64,000 nt of DNA, taken from contig OZ038473.1 in NCBI GenBank assembly GCA_964036295.1, positions 8,711,501 to 8,775,500 on the forward strand, read 5' to 3'. Shown here in pieces: positions 46,986 to 58,448 of the stretch; position 1 is the first letter of the stretch; every line of letters starts with the position of its first letter. Origin of the DNA: Plumapathes pennacea (lineage: Eukaryota; Cnidaria; Anthozoa; Antipatharia; Myriopathidae). A program made the position numbers and the translations under genes. The notes beneath the pieces are model-generated. The model searched no databases. It had not been told where the DNA came from and was given only the letters and a program-made list of their open reading frames with translations.

Positions 46986-47472
46986 GTGCGACCTCGTCCC
47001 CAGTTCCTATCGCGTCGCTGCAGAACCAATAACAAAGGCCGGATCGATCACGTGTGGCCCGCAATAAGAGAAATTAGATTGAACGAAGCAGCTACAGTAT
47101 ATCGTAGCTGTGTTCACGAAAATGGAAAACTTGAAACACAACAGTCTCGCGAAGCTCGTCTTCAAAAGAGAAGGCGAAATCATGAAACGATCAAACAGCG
47201 CCAAGTTCGTCTAGAGAAAAGAAGAAAATCATGTTATGACCGACAGCACGAAGCGTGCCGAAGAAACGACTCCGCAAAGAGAACAGCGCCTGAAAGCAAA
47301 TCGGGAGCTTCAGAAGCAAAAGCGGGCCGAAGAAAATACTCCGCAAAGAGAACAGCGCCTGAAAATGAGCAAATCGGCAGCTTCAGAAGCAAAAGCAGGC
47401 CGAAGAAAATACTCCGCAAAGAGAACAGCGCTTGAAAGCAAATCGGGAGATTCAGACGCCGTTTTGTGTTAA
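46986..47472 (+). pseudogene. Degraded 23-residue (STPR-like) repeat protein
   Basis: A basic reading frame (open from a GTG at 46986, no ATG) gives REARLQKRRRNHETIKQRQV; the same kind of peptide continues in another frame as KRAEETTPQREQRLKAN. Three DNA units start at 47257, 47326 and 47399. The first is 69 bp (23 codons: RAEE, PQREQRLK, then RELQKQ); the second is 73 bp through a 4-bp insertion (ATGA), which breaks the frame. The 23-residue period and R-x-E-x-R-L pattern match the score-and-three (STPR) DNA-binding repeat, which is also seen in N-terminal parts of some mobile-element proteins. At least two frameshifts make a working product unlikely. Confidence 0.6.
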
Positions 47473-48230
47473 ATTCAGATAGTTATTCAGAAAGGACAAG
47501 CAACAAAGGTCAGTCAGTGGAAATCGAACAATCACCGTGACAAATATATTCTATCCCTCTTCAAGAATGTATTAAAATCTGCATGCTGATCATTTCCCCT
47601 CGAAGTATTGTTTTAATACTCTTCTGTCGCCAGTTTCGGCTACCGTATTCGCTCAGAGCAATCGGAACTTAGAGTCTTGAATGATTTAGTTAGATGTCTT
47701 ATTTTTTCTTTCAAGACTAAAATGCTGAATGCTAAAATAAGTATGAAAAGGTAATGACTAGGTCTGAAGCCCGTGTATAATTTGAAGTAAACCGTTCATG
47801 TTTTGCTTTGATTCGGGGAGAAATCATGCTGTTTTGTTCACATACAGAACAATTCGAGTTCATTAAATATGCATGTCAGAGTAAAAAAAAAATCGCACAG
47901 GAAGCCTATTTAATTGTACTGCCTTTGAATTCAAAATTGGAAAATCAGTGTTCCTTTTTTCCCGTACTACGACGGCCGACCAACTTCAAACTTTGAGTAT
48001 TAAATTTTGAGAACGTGCTTGCCAGACTGTATGAATTAATTTGACGCGCCGATCGTGGGAAATACGTACTTCGTCACGCAATCGATTCTTTTTTCAACGC
48101 AAAAGTATAACACACACCATTCTTTTTCTCCTTCCTTTGCGTGTAGCACTTGAGTTCGAAGAAAAGATTGAGTCAACATTTCGTTAAAACAAAGGCTACT
48201 CTTGTTGGGAGTTACCAAAGTAAAAGTCCC
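47473..48230. other. Intergenic, no feature seen
   Basis: AT-rich with chance ORFs only. Confidence 0.45.
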
Positions 48231-50008
48231 ATCAATGACAGGGTGTCTATAAAACGAAGACCGAAGACCGAAGACCCAAAAACGAAGACCCCCCTTTTTT
48301 TCTGTTGTATCATCACGAAAAGTCACAAAATGTCGTAAAACATAACTTATACAGCGAAAAGACCATTCAGCGTTGAAATAACCAGGGTCTTCGTTTTATA
48401 GTATACCCCCACCAAAACTACAAAACGAAGACCCCCTTAAATTCGGCTCAAAGTTTCGTAAACAACACTAAATGCTCTCGAAAACTACATTTCACCAACT
48501 AAAAACACTAGGAACGCGCATATCTTAGAAATTGATCAGGGTCTTCGTTTTATAGTTTACCCCCACCAAAACTACAAAACGAAGACCCCCTTCAATTTGG
48601 CTCAAAGTTTCGTAAACAACACTAATTGCTCTCGAAAACTACATTTCAGCAACTAAAAACACTAGGAACGCGCATATCTTAGAAACTTATCAGGGTCTTC
48701 GTTTTATAGTTTACCCCCACCAAAACTATAAAACGAAGACCCCCTTCAATTCGGCTCGGGACTTGTAAGACAATGTTCAATGCATTCGAAAACTACATTT
48801 GAGCAACCGAAATCACTAGAAACGCGTATATCTTAAAAATTGATCGGGGTCTTCGTTCACCATAGTTGCCCCCACCAAAACTATACAAACGAAGACACCT
48901 TAAAATGCGCACGGCTAATGGCGACTGATGGCCACTGAGAGAGACTCCTGACAAGCTGGGCTGCAGCAGTATATGGCTGCATATGAAATCAAATTACATG
49001 CAGCGGTAGTACGACCGCATGTTCGTTTTGTTTCGTTTAGAAAAACCAGGTCTAATTTTTTCACATCAGAAGATAAGGTATGATATTCAAAAGTTCGGGT
49101 TCTCGAAAAAAATCATTTTCATTTGTTGTCACGGGGCAGAGACAGGAATGCCATGGCCTCCGTTCCAAGTGTATTAGATTATTTTTGACCAGTAATCCTT
49201 TTATAAAATTTTTATAAAGGGCTTATTTTTTGTTGGTGCGAGCAAGCATATGTATCGTACTTACTGTGTAGTACGGCTCTCCATTTTATAGAGGCCAAAC
49301 GAGAGCACGTGATCGTTAGACCTTAATGACTCTACACCGGCATTTCTGGTTCATGTTCATATTTCTGGTTCATGTTTATTTCAGTAATACAACGCCAAAG
49401 ATTTCACTCACTTGCGGTTTACACCACCTTTTATAGTGCGCCGCCGCGTTTAATAAAAAAAGTTTGAGTGCATTGTCTCATAAGTTTTAAGCCGAATTTA
49501 AGGGGGTCTTCGTTTTGTAGTTTTGGTGGGGGTAAACTATAAAACGAAGACCCTGATCAATTTCTAAGATATGTGTGTTCCTAGTGTTTTTAGTTGCTGA
49601 AATGTAGTTTTCGAGCGCATTTGAGGTTGTTTACGAAACTTTGAGCCGAATTTAAGGGGGTCTTCGTTTTGTAGTTTTGGTGGGGGTAAACTATAAAACG
49701 AAGACCCTGATCAGTTTCTAAGATATGCGCGTTTCCAGTGTTTTTAGTTGCTGAAATGTAGTTTTCGAGCGCATTTAGTGTTGTTTACGAAACTTTGAGC
49801 CGAATTTAAGGGGGTCTTCGTTTTGTAGTTTTGGTGGGGGTAAACTATAAAACGAAGACCCTGGTTATTTCAACGCTGAATGGTCTTTTCGTTGTATAAG
49901 TTATGTTTTACGACATTTTGTGACTTTTCGTGATGATACAACAGAAAAAAAGGGGGGTCTTCGTTTTTGGGTCTTCGGTCTTCGTTTTATAGACACCCAT
50001 CAATGACA
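48231..50008. mobile_element. Mutator-like (MULE-type) element with long subrepeated inverted arms
   Basis: The 10-bp direct repeats ATCAATGACA at 48231-48240 and 49999-50008 are a perfect target duplication around a 1758-bp element (48241-49998) that starts GGGTGTCTATAAAACG and ends with its inverse complement. The outer 140 bp of the two arms pair closely. Inside them come 154-bp subrepeats: phrases GGGTCTTCGTTTTATAG at 48385, 48539, 48693 and 48848 on the left, inverse copies at about 49507, 49661 and 49815 on the right. The 600-bp centre has no ORF, so the element needs a transposase from elsewhere. A 9-11 bp duplication with long terminal repeats is the Mutator hallmark. Confidence 0.85.
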
Positions 50009-50152
50009 GAGTGAGGGGGTATCTGCGATTATCGTATTTCTAGTACTACTGTACGGTTGGTTCTCACACTATATTTAGTGATATATGAGGTACCCATCGT
50101 AATGTTAGATTTATCCGCTGTCTACACATAAAACAGGCGCATAGTGATCAAA

Positions 50153-50978
50153 ATGGCCGCAGTTATTTATTGAGTTACAACGCTTGGGAAGCGATGGGAA
50201 TTACGCCAAAGCGCAGAAGGTCGTAGGTAAAAGTAAAGACTCTTGGAGCTTCGACAATGGTACTGTGATTTCACGGTTCTGTCTTTCCCATGTTATAGTT
50301 CTACAGGAAATCCCTGATGATAAAGACGCGTTTTGCTGTAAAGTCGTGTGCCTTGTTCAGCAGTCGTGCTTCAGAGGAGCACTGGATGTTATCAACTCGG
50401 ATTCAGAGAAAGGGTATGTTGTCCACCGACATGAAAAGCCTTGTGTAAGAAGTAAAAATGTCCACCACAGATTTTTGTTCTCGTGGTAATGTTGTTGAAT
50501 GAAACATTCCCTGTAAAAAGCTCTGATGCCTTTCTTCTATATTTCATCATTATTATAAACGCCGTAAAATAGAGTGTTTCGGCCAGGTGGATTTATTTCT
50601 ATCATAGGTAGCAAGTATAGTATCATTGTCCCCCCTCCCATATACAACTTCCAATCTGTCTTGAACATTGATATAGGTATCACCTGCCATTTTCTCATAC
50701 AGAACAACATGTAGTTTGACTGTGTATTGAAAGGAGAAGTTTGTCTTTGATCACCTTTTTAAAAGGGATTACTGTATGTCAGGAATTAATTGAGCCATTT
50801 TTCATCAGTCAACTCCAACATTTAGTGAAGTCTTGCAATTTCCATTTCAGAATGTAGAGTTGCCATTTGAGAAGGCCTACTGTTTATATCGAATAAAAAG
50901 AACTAGAGAAGCCCTGGATGCGTTGACTGCGGCATGCCTGAATCAACGGCAGGGGACAAGGAATTGATGGCACAAATA
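50153..50978 (+). pseudogene. SRP72: SRP72 N-terminal fragment (signal recognition particle subunit)
   Basis: Pieces match the N-terminal TPR region of SRP72, the 72-kDa protein of the signal recognition particle: ATG at 50153 (MAAVIY), then in another frame LQRLGSDGNYAKAQKVVGK; a 66-bp intron (50233-50298); exon 50299-50413 with LQEIPDDKDAFCCKVVCLV and ALDVINSD; exon 50851-50978 with LPFEKAYCLYRIKRTREAL. The match to human SRP72 (HCKVVCLIQNGSFKEALNV, LSFEKAYCEYRL) is by memory. There is a frameshift after residue 6, a phase mismatch at the second junction and another frameshift near 50937, and no later exons were found. It is a decayed partial copy; splice sites are kept, so it came from a DNA duplication and not from an mRNA. 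Confidence 0.75.
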
Positions 50979-53932
50979 GTAAGTGTACTGAAACTATAAA
51001 GCCATATTCTGTCTTACTATGCTTGATTTATTCCTGATAAACCTGACTCATTTCTGTTATATTGTGAGGACACTTACAGTTCAACGGTAATGTGATGAAT
51101 GTATAGATTGGCCATCAAGTAAGCTGTGTACTGAATTTGATCTAAAAAGGCTTCACAACCTTTGTTTATTTCTCATGTGACACTAAGACCTGTGGACACA
51201 TTGTAAAACTGGTTTTATTTCAGACTCTTAGCGTTACAGTAGTATTAAAGAAAAAGATATATGTATGCCATGTTTAGTGATGAATATGTTGACAGCTTCT
51301 TTACCAATACTGGAATTTTCCCAAAAATATTGGCTGACGAAACAAAACATCACTTCCTTTGCAGAGCAACAACAAAATTAGGGGACACTACAAATACGAC
51401 AATGTAAACACAGTATGATGTTGGTGTGGACCATGGGAAGAACACAAAGAGACTGTTGACTACTGTGGACAGTTTCACATTGACATGAAAAGCAGCAAGG
51501 ACCGAGCAACTCTTAAGGAAGGTTTGTCTTGTTACCTTGTTTGATGTCCTAAAATGTTGGCAGAGTTGCAGGGGGCTTCTTGGATTGCATTTGTTTATGT
51601 GAGTTAAAAACAAATGTTATTCATCATATTTTAAATCTTGCTTGGAAACAAGATATGCTGCTCAAAATGGATTTGAGTGCTTTGGAGGGTAAAACAGGCA
51701 AGATTTGTGCAATGTAGAATATACTGTATCCTGCCAATTTTCCTTTGGCTTGGGAGGAATTTTGGCCGCTTTGAGGTTTGTGGAGCACTTAATTTGACTC
51801 AATCTGTGCAGTGGAATTAAATACTGTATGCATGTTACACATGATTAAGTGCAGGGTGTTGTGATTCCTGTGGTGAGCAGTATTTACTCTATTCTCATTG
51901 CATGATGAGCCAAATAACAGCTACATTGTATGAGGGGACTATATTGACCCCTGCCAGTCCTACTTTAGATGGTACCTTTTTAGGTACCATTTTTTATTGG
52001 TATAGTTTTCTTAAAGTAATGGCTGATAAAAAATAAACATCTGTAACCTTCATTAATTTTGTAGAGCAACAGTGGAAAAAAAAAAAGGGTACAAACACAA
52101 CAGTATGATGTTGGTGTGGACCATGGAAAGAACACGAAAAAACTGTGGTCAGTTTCATGTGTACATGAAAAGTAGCAAGGACCGAGCAAGTCTACACTAA
52201 GGTTGGTGTTGTTTGTTCTAAAACTAGTAATTCTCAAGGATCGAACTCAAAACTGTTTTGTTCGAATAAACAAGCCAAGAGCATCTCAGTCTCCAGGGAA
52301 AAACCAAATCGGAGATGGCTTAAGCGAGCTTCAAAGGAAAGTGTGAGTTTGTTTACGTTTACGGCTGAGTAATTTTCAGACAATTATAAATGGTGTGATC
52401 AAACAAAATGATGCGTCTTTCGCTGTGATCATTTTGTCATTGTTTGCTGTGTTCATCAGCATTAACACTTTGATAGTATTCTAAGGTACAAAACTTGACA
52501 GGAATTGATTTTAAGACACGCGTCCTTTGGTGCGAATATGAATAAATTATGTTTTATCATATAAAAGCGCCTGCCCACTTCTTATTTCAAATCAGCTTCT
52601 CTTGTTATTGGTTTGCTTTATCCTCATAATTATTTCAACCAGAAAACGATTTTCTGCTGTGAAAAATATGCGAACCATTTGGCTCTAATTGATTTCTTGC
52701 AACAGTTCATGTCGCTCGTTATACATGTGATTTTCATGCACGTTTCATGGTAAACAAATAAAATTCTTTGATTTTCGAGAAAGTACATTTTGTTGCAAAT
52801 ACCTTCAACTGTGTACCAATCTGTAACTCTGCTAAAATGTGCATTGTTGCATGTGACATATCTTTGAAAATCATAAACAAATGTACTATCACAAAATAAA
52901 CAAAATAAATGCATCATACTTAAATCAAGACCTTTCATTTCAATGGTCACATTTCAGTATTTTCTCTTGAAATTCAAGATAATAAATATAGATACTACTG
53001 TAGCTATGATATCGTGCAGTCTGATTGACTGCAGCAAGCAAAACAAACAAACTTTTTATGTGTTTCACACATCACTATGCAGTGCAATATTGAGATCTGC
53101 TTGATCTTCCCCTCCGTAACAAAATTTTCCCCTCCATAACAAATTTCAACTTGCAATATTTTGATCAATCAACTTTGTCCAGTTTTACTGGTTATCTCAT
53201 CTGAACACCTCCACTTTAAATTGGAACTTCACAAAGTGTGACATGCAAGGCCAAACTACACTAAGAATAAAAGAAACTTTTCCAACTAAAATTGTTACAG
53301 AGGGGAAAATGGTACTTTTGCCGCATTCTGGATTTTTGCTGAAAATTTTTTTCTGGATTCCATTCACATTTTTATAATGTTAGTATGAAGTACTTTATGT
53401 CTTTTCCACTTTGGTTTCTATTTCTCTTAAAATGCCTCCTTTAGAATATAAAACATATTTCCCCTCCGTAATGCCATTTTTTTAGTTATGCATATAATTA
53501 ATGATAATTTATGCATGATATCACATGATGATTAAATTTTTGGGCCCACCTAAAATAATGTCTTCTTGCTGTTTAATTTTTCCTACTCATATTTTTGTCC
53601 AAAATACTGCTGAATGACCCCTATACTTTTTATCAATGATGTACACCAAATAACAGAGAATTTTGCTGTTTATTTTTGTCAGTGTTCTGTTTGCAGTATA
53701 AAAAGTTCCATAATGGTAACACAAACTTGTATCAAACAGCTTTTAAACAATAACATGAACATCATGAAGCTCTATGTACCTAAGGTGTAGTTGATTTCTA
53801 TCAAAGTCCTTTGATTTCAATATAAATGTAACATAACAATAAGTGAAGCTGTATACCTCGTTCGAAAAGGTGCAGTTCACTTTTTCAGTGGCATCAATAG
53901 AATTTAAACAGTAATGTAATAGTAACTTTTCA
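50979..53932. other. Intergenic, mostly unassigned
   Basis: A diverged direct repeat of about 180 bp occurs at 51355-51545 and 52060-52210 (shared CAGTATGATGTTGGTGTGGA and GCAAGGACCGAGCAA). A phrase reading GACCGAGCAAGT...TAAGG precedes possible splice signals, but no protein family is recognised. The rest is AT-rich with chance ORFs. Confidence 0.5.
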
Positions 53933-54100
53933 AACTATGGTATTTCATTTATCAAACTGTCATAATAAATAACAGTATAAGATGAACTTGTATGTGGATT
54001 TACTGATAGTATTGGAGTTTATGAGCATTTTGTCATGATGGCTTGAAGCACTGAGCTGAGTAAGAGGGTTTTCAGTTGACCTCAGATTCTGTGACTTGAT
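53933..54100. repeat. Left part of a tandem repeat split by the Gypsy element
   Basis: The 168 bp ending CTGTGACTTGAT are repeated almost exactly at 58682-58850. Together with the AAGACAGGTTGTTGTAGG block after the Gypsy element (58576-58680, again at 58850-58953) they form about 272-bp tandem units. Confidence 0.85.
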
Positions 54101-54206
54101 TGTCATGTTCTTGAAGCAATGAATAACAGAGAAACAAGATGGCGGAACAGTAACATAATAATTTATTCACACGTGGTGGTCAGCGGTAAGGACCGCAGAC
54201 CTAACA
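54101..54206 (-). repeat. Gypsy extra LTR (outer 3' copy)
   Basis: 106 bp, same sequence as the other two LTR copies. Separated from the inner 3' LTR by AAATTA (54207-54212). Confidence 0.9.
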
Positions 54207-54212
54207 AAATTA

Positions 54213-54318
54213 TGTCATGTTCTTGAAGCAATGAATAACAGAGAAACAAGATGGCGGAACAGTAACATAATAATTTATTCACACGTGGTGGTCAGCGGTA
54301 AGGACCGCAGACCTAACA
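54213..54318 (-). repeat. Gypsy 3' LTR (inner copy)
   Basis: 106 bp, directly abutting the polypurine tract, as expected of the true 3' LTR. Confidence 0.93.
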
Positions 54319-54329
54319 CCCTCCCACTT
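54319..54329 (-). promoter_or_regulatory. Polypurine tract
   Basis: Minus strand AAGTGGGAGGG next to the 3' LTR; primes plus-strand DNA synthesis in LTR elements. Confidence 0.8.
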
Positions 54330-54396
54330 AGATTACAAACTCTCAAATAAAACAAAACAACAACACGGTTACAAATCTGTTCATTCAACAGTGTCT

Positions 54397-57300
54397 TTAA
54401 CATTGTTCAATCAACCGCTGAGGTGGTCGCACGACTCTGCCAGATCTTCTGGGAGTGGCATCACGGGCCTGTGTGTGGTCAGTGCAACTCTTGTTCTCCT
54501 GTGCTATTGGAGTGCCAATATTTGTGGGAGGTTCTGGTGTTGCTATGGGGGGGTTTCCTTCAGGTGGGTTGGTGCTATGTGAAGAATTTCCCGAAGATGT
54601 GTTTGGGACCCCGTCATCAAGGGGCGGTGATACGACATCACACGGATCATCCTCCAAAGTGATAGTTTGATCAGGACTTGGGTTGTGTTTTAGGAGATGA
54701 TCCGCATGTCGCTTCCAGGTCCTACCATCTTGGAGATCTAGAGTGTACGAGTAGGGTGCTGTCCTCTCGAGGATAGTGGCAGGTTGCCACTTCTGGACAG
54801 ATCTGAAGTCTCTTGCAAGCACTGTTTGACCTGGAGAAAACTCTCTCAATTTGGTGTGTTGATCATGATAGGATTTCATCTTGGATTGCTTGTTAGCGAT
54901 TTGAGAGGCTAGATCTGGTTTCAACAAGGTCAGTCTGGTTCTCAGGTCACGCTGAAGGAAGAGTTGGGATGGAGTGGAATCTGTCGTGGCATGCGGTGTG
55001 CTGCGGTACTTTAACAGGAAGTTCTGGATTTGCCACTGCAGCTGGCTGGGGGACTTGGGTGCTGAAGTAATTAAGAAATTCTTAAAGGTCTGCACAAAGC
55101 GTTCAGCCTGTCCATTCGAAGACGGATGGTATGGTGCTACCAGGACTTGCTGAATTCCATTTAGTTTCAGGAACATGCTGTACTCTTCTGACTGGAATGG
55201 AGGGCCATTGTCACTGACTACTCTTTCTGGAAGACCGAATCTGGCAAAAATGGTACGCAGTGCATTTGTTGTGGCTTCCGCCGTGGTTGTTGTCATTGGG
55301 CCAATGACTTCTGGCCACTTTGAGTGAGCATCTACTACAACTAGGTAGTGTTTCCCTTGATGAGTAGCAAAGTCAACATGTATCCTCTGCCATGGTCTGG
55401 TGGGCCAAACCCAGGGGGATAATGGAACACGTGGTGGGTTGTTGCGGGTTTTGACACAGTGGTGACAGTTGCGCACAGATTCCTCGATGTCGTTGTCAAG
55501 GTTGGGCCACCAGAAATGGCTGTGAGCAAGTGCCTTCATTCTTGCCATACCTGAGTGAGTGTCATGAAGCTCCGCAAGGAGTTGATTGCGAAGAGGGGGT
55601 GGTATGATCACTCGTCGGCCCCACATCACGCATCCACTTTCCACAGAGAGCTCATTCTTTCTGGAAACATATGGTTTGAGGGCTGGATCTGCAACTCCTG
55701 CTTGTGGCCACCCAGCTTGGGTCAGACATAGTACCTTGGATAAGGTTGGGTCATTGGCTGTTGCACGTGCAATGTTCACAGAGGAGACTGGTAGCTTGTC
55801 GAACTGCCAATCGGAGACTTGGAACAGAATGTTTTCGGCGCTAGCATCGACGCTGTAGGGTAGGGGTAGTCTGGACAGGGCATCTGCCTTGACTATGTCT
55901 GTTGAGCTTCGGTACTTGATGTCATGGTTGTATGATGATAGCAGTAGGGACCAGCGTTGCAGGCGAGCCGCTGCAAGGACAGGAGTTGCTGAGTCCGGGG
56001 CTAGGATTTTCAGTAAGGGCTGATGGTCTGTATACAAGGTGAATCGTCGCCCATACAGGTATGTATAAAACTTTGTCACGCCAAAGATGATAGCCAAGCC
56101 TTCCTTATGAATTTGGCTATAGTTCTTCTCCGCTGCATTCAGTGAGTGGGAGGCATAAGCAATTGGTCTTTTGTGACCATCTGGGAATCTGTGAGAGATG
56201 ACTGCACCAATGCCATATTGACTGGCATCACATTCCAGTATTACTGGTTTCTTGGGATCAAAGTGGACCAGTACCTTGGAGGATGTGAGGGAGTCCTTTG
56301 CGGCTTGGAAAGCTTGTTGGCAGCCTTGTGTCCAATTCCATGGTTGATTCCTTCGCAGGAGCTGATTCAATGGGTAAAGTGTAGTACTCAGGTTGGGGAT
56401 GAACTTCCCATGATAGTTGACCACTCCGAGGAAAGATCTCAACTGGGTGACGTTCTGAGGTGTGGGTGCATCCTTGATGGCCTGAACCTTCTCCTCTGTG
56501 GGTGAGATTCCTTCCGGTGTCAGAATGGTGCCCATGTACGTGACAGAGGTTTGCATGAACTTACACTTCTCCAGTTTGAGCCTCAGACCGTATTCATCCA
56601 GACGCTGTAGCACAGAGTCGAGGTTCTGCAGGTGGTTGTCATCGTCACTGCCACTGATGAGAATATCATCTTGAATGCAAGCGACATAGTCAAGTCCCTG
56701 AAGAATGATGTCCATACTTCGCTGGAAGATGGCAGGGGATGAGGCAATTCCAAAAGGGAGACGCTTGTACCTGTAAAGGCCACGATGGGTATTGATGGTT
56801 ACAAACTCTTGGCTCTGGGGGTCCAAGGGCATTTGCTGATATGCGCTTGTGAGATCCAACTTGGTGTAGCGTTGTCCACCGGCTAACTTGCGGAAAACAT
56901 CCTCTGGTAGAGGAACAGGATACTGTGGGACGTGGAGTGACGGGTTAACTGTCACTGAGTAATCTCCGCATGAGCGCGTTGTTCCATCACTTTTGGGAAT
57001 GTGAACCATGGGGGTTGCCCAATCACTGTATTGCACCTTCTCAATGATGTCTTCTCTTTCGAGGCGGTCATATTCGTCCTCAACTGCTTTCTGGAGAGCG
57101 TAGGGTACGGGGCGGGCCTTGCAGAACTTGGGTTTTGCATTGTCCTTTAACTCAAGCTTGGCTGTGATTCCCTTCATGCTGCCTAGGCCTGGTTTGAATA
57201 CATTGGGGTGTCGCTGGATGGTGGTCTGCAATTTCTGTTTTATGGTTTCTGGGATGTCTGGGTGAGAGATGTCCACCTTCAAGATGCGAGTCCAGTTGAG

Positions 57301-58440
57301 TCGTATGGTGTGTAGCCAATTCCTGCCTAGGAGGGAGGGCCCAGTTCCCTGTACTACAATGAGGGGGAGGCTTGCTCGTTGGTCCTCGTAATGGACATCA
57401 GCCTGAAACTGACCACAAACTTCAATTTGGCTGCCAGTGTAGGTGTGCAGTTGAGTACTACATCGAGTCAGAGGAGAAGAGGAAAAATACTTCTTGTGGG
57501 TCTCATTGGAGATTATCGAGACACCTGCACCGGTGTCAACTTCCATCAACAGTTCCTTCCCCTGAACCTTGATAGGTATGGTAATACTACCCTTGCTTGA
57601 ACCAAGAGTGTGCATGGAGACTGAGAAAGGGTCAGCTTGTGAGGGGTCTTCATCTGCTTCTGCTACCACCTTCACTGACTTAGGAGTGGACTTGCAAACA
57701 CGGGAGAGGTGTCCATATTTTCCACAGGAATGGCAGGTAACGGTTCGGTACTTACAATTTCCTCGTTTGTGTCCCTCTTTGCCGCAACTCAGACATGGTC
57801 CGGCAGAACTGTCGTGGCGGTGAGCGTGTGTATGCTCTTGCTTTTGAGGACAGGAAGACTGCGAGGGTATCTCACGAGGTTGACGTATAGCGTAGACGCC
57901 CGGTGATGGATTCAGGTCAGCAATGTCTCGTTCAGCTGCTTCACGATTGAGTGCGACCTGGAGGGCTGCGTTGAAGTCATGATCTTCGGCGAGAAGTTTC
58001 TTCTGGATTTCGGTACTTCGAAGACCACAAACGAAACGATCGCGAAGGGCTTGCGGAAGGTATTCTCCAAACTCGCAAGTGGCAGCCAATCGCTTAAGTG
58101 TGGCTGCGAAGTCGGACACACTCTCGTTGTCGGTTTGTTTGCAATTGTGAAAACGGTAGCGTTCTGCTATAACGAGTTTCTTAGGGGCAAAGTGAGACGT
58201 CAGTATATCTCTCAATTCTTTGTACGTCTTCGACGAAGGTAGTGCAGGGGAGCAAAGATCGGAGAGCGTATCGTATGCTGTGGCTCCGATCACTGAGATC
58301 AGGATGGCACGTCTGCGGGGCTTGTCCTCGGTGTCGGGTGGAATGCTGTTTGCTACGAAATATTGCTCCAAACGCTCGATGTAGCGTTTGATGTTGTGGG
58401 AATGGATGTCGAATTCTTCGATTTTCCCCAAAGAAGGCAT
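54397..58440 (-). CDS. Gypsy Gag-Pol polyprotein, single intact ORF
   Basis: 1347 residues. Order: Gag (1-200), two CCHC zinc knuckles (216-229, 236-249), aspartic protease with VDTGAG (Asp302), reverse transcriptase (about 450-620) with YTKLDLTSAYQQ, LPFGIASSP and the catalytic pair in CIQDDILI (589-592, Ile at the usual Tyr/Phe position), RNase H (CDASQYGIGAV, TDHQPLL), integrase with an HHCC zinc finger and a D,D,E core (HVDFA, VSDNGPPF, SSNGQAERF). Gag and Pol are fused in one frame without a stop or frameshift between them. The gene order protease-RT-RNase H-integrase places it in Gypsy (Metaviridae-type) and not Copia. The ATG lies 27 bp after the 5' LTR. All catalytic residues checked are present, so it may still be active. 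Confidence 0.95.
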   Translation of the reverse strand: MPSLGKIEEFDIHSHNIKRYIERLEQYFVANSIPPDTEDKPRRRAILISVIGATAYDTLSDLCSPALPSSKTYKELRDILTSHFAPKKLVIAERYRFHNCKQTDNESVSDFAATLKRLAATCEFGEYLPQALRDRFVCGLRSTEIQKKLLAEDHDFNAALQVALNREAAERDIADLNPSPGVYAIRQPREIPSQSSCPQKQEHTHAHRHDSSAGPCLSCGKEGHKRGNCKYRTVTCHSCGKYGHLSRVCKSTPKSVKVVAEADEDPSQADPFSVSMHTLGSSKGSITIPIKVQGKELLMEVDTGAGVSIISNETHKKYFSSSPLTRCSTQLHTYTGSQIEVCGQFQADVHYEDQRASLPLIVVQGTGPSLLGRNWLHTIRLNWTRILKVDISHPDIPETIKQKLQTTIQRHPNVFKPGLGSMKGITAKLELKDNAKPKFCKARPVPYALQKAVEDEYDRLEREDIIEKVQYSDWATPMVHIPKSDGTTRSCGDYSVTVNPSLHVPQYPVPLPEDVFRKLAGGQRYTKLDLTSAYQQMPLDPQSQEFVTINTHRGLYRYKRLPFGIASSPAIFQRSMDIILQGLDYVACIQDDILISGSDDDNHLQNLDSVLQRLDEYGLRLKLEKCKFMQTSVTYMGTILTPEGISPTEEKVQAIKDAPTPQNVTQLRSFLGVVNYHGKFIPNLSTTLYPLNQLLRRNQPWNWTQGCQQAFQAAKDSLTSSKVLVHFDPKKPVILECDASQYGIGAVISHRFPDGHKRPIAYASHSLNAAEKNYSQIHKEGLAIIFGVTKFYTYLYGRRFTLYTDHQPLLKILAPDSATPVLAAARLQRWSLLLSSYNHDIKYRSSTDIVKADALSRLPLPYSVDASAENILFQVSDWQFDKLPVSSVNIARATANDPTLSKVLCLTQAGWPQAGVADPALKPYVSRKNELSVESGCVMWGRRVIIPPPLRNQLLAELHDTHSGMARMKALAHSHFWWPNLDNDIEESVRNCHHCVKTRNNPPRVPLSPWVWPTRPWQRIHVDFATHQGKHYLVVVDAHSKWPEVIGPMTTTTAEATTNALRTIFARFGLPERVVSDNGPPFQSEEYSMFLKLNGIQQVLVAPYHPSSNGQAERFVQTFKNFLITSAPKSPSQLQWQIQNFLLKYRSTPHATTDSTPSQLFLQRDLRTRLTLLKPDLASQIANKQSKMKSYHDQHTKLREFSPGQTVLARDFRSVQKWQPATILERTAPYSYTLDLQDGRTWKRHADHLLKHNPSPDQTITLEDDPCDVVSPPLDDGVPNTSSGNSSHSTNPPEGNPPIATPEPPTNIGTPIAQENKSCTDHTQARDATPRRSGRVVRPPQRLIEQC

Positions 58441-58448
58441 AGCGTTTT

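Noticed and set aside
47007..47419. Minus-strand ORFs over the STPR-like repeats
   Set aside because: Reverse reading of the same 69-bp units; the plus-strand reading gives the recognisable repeat.
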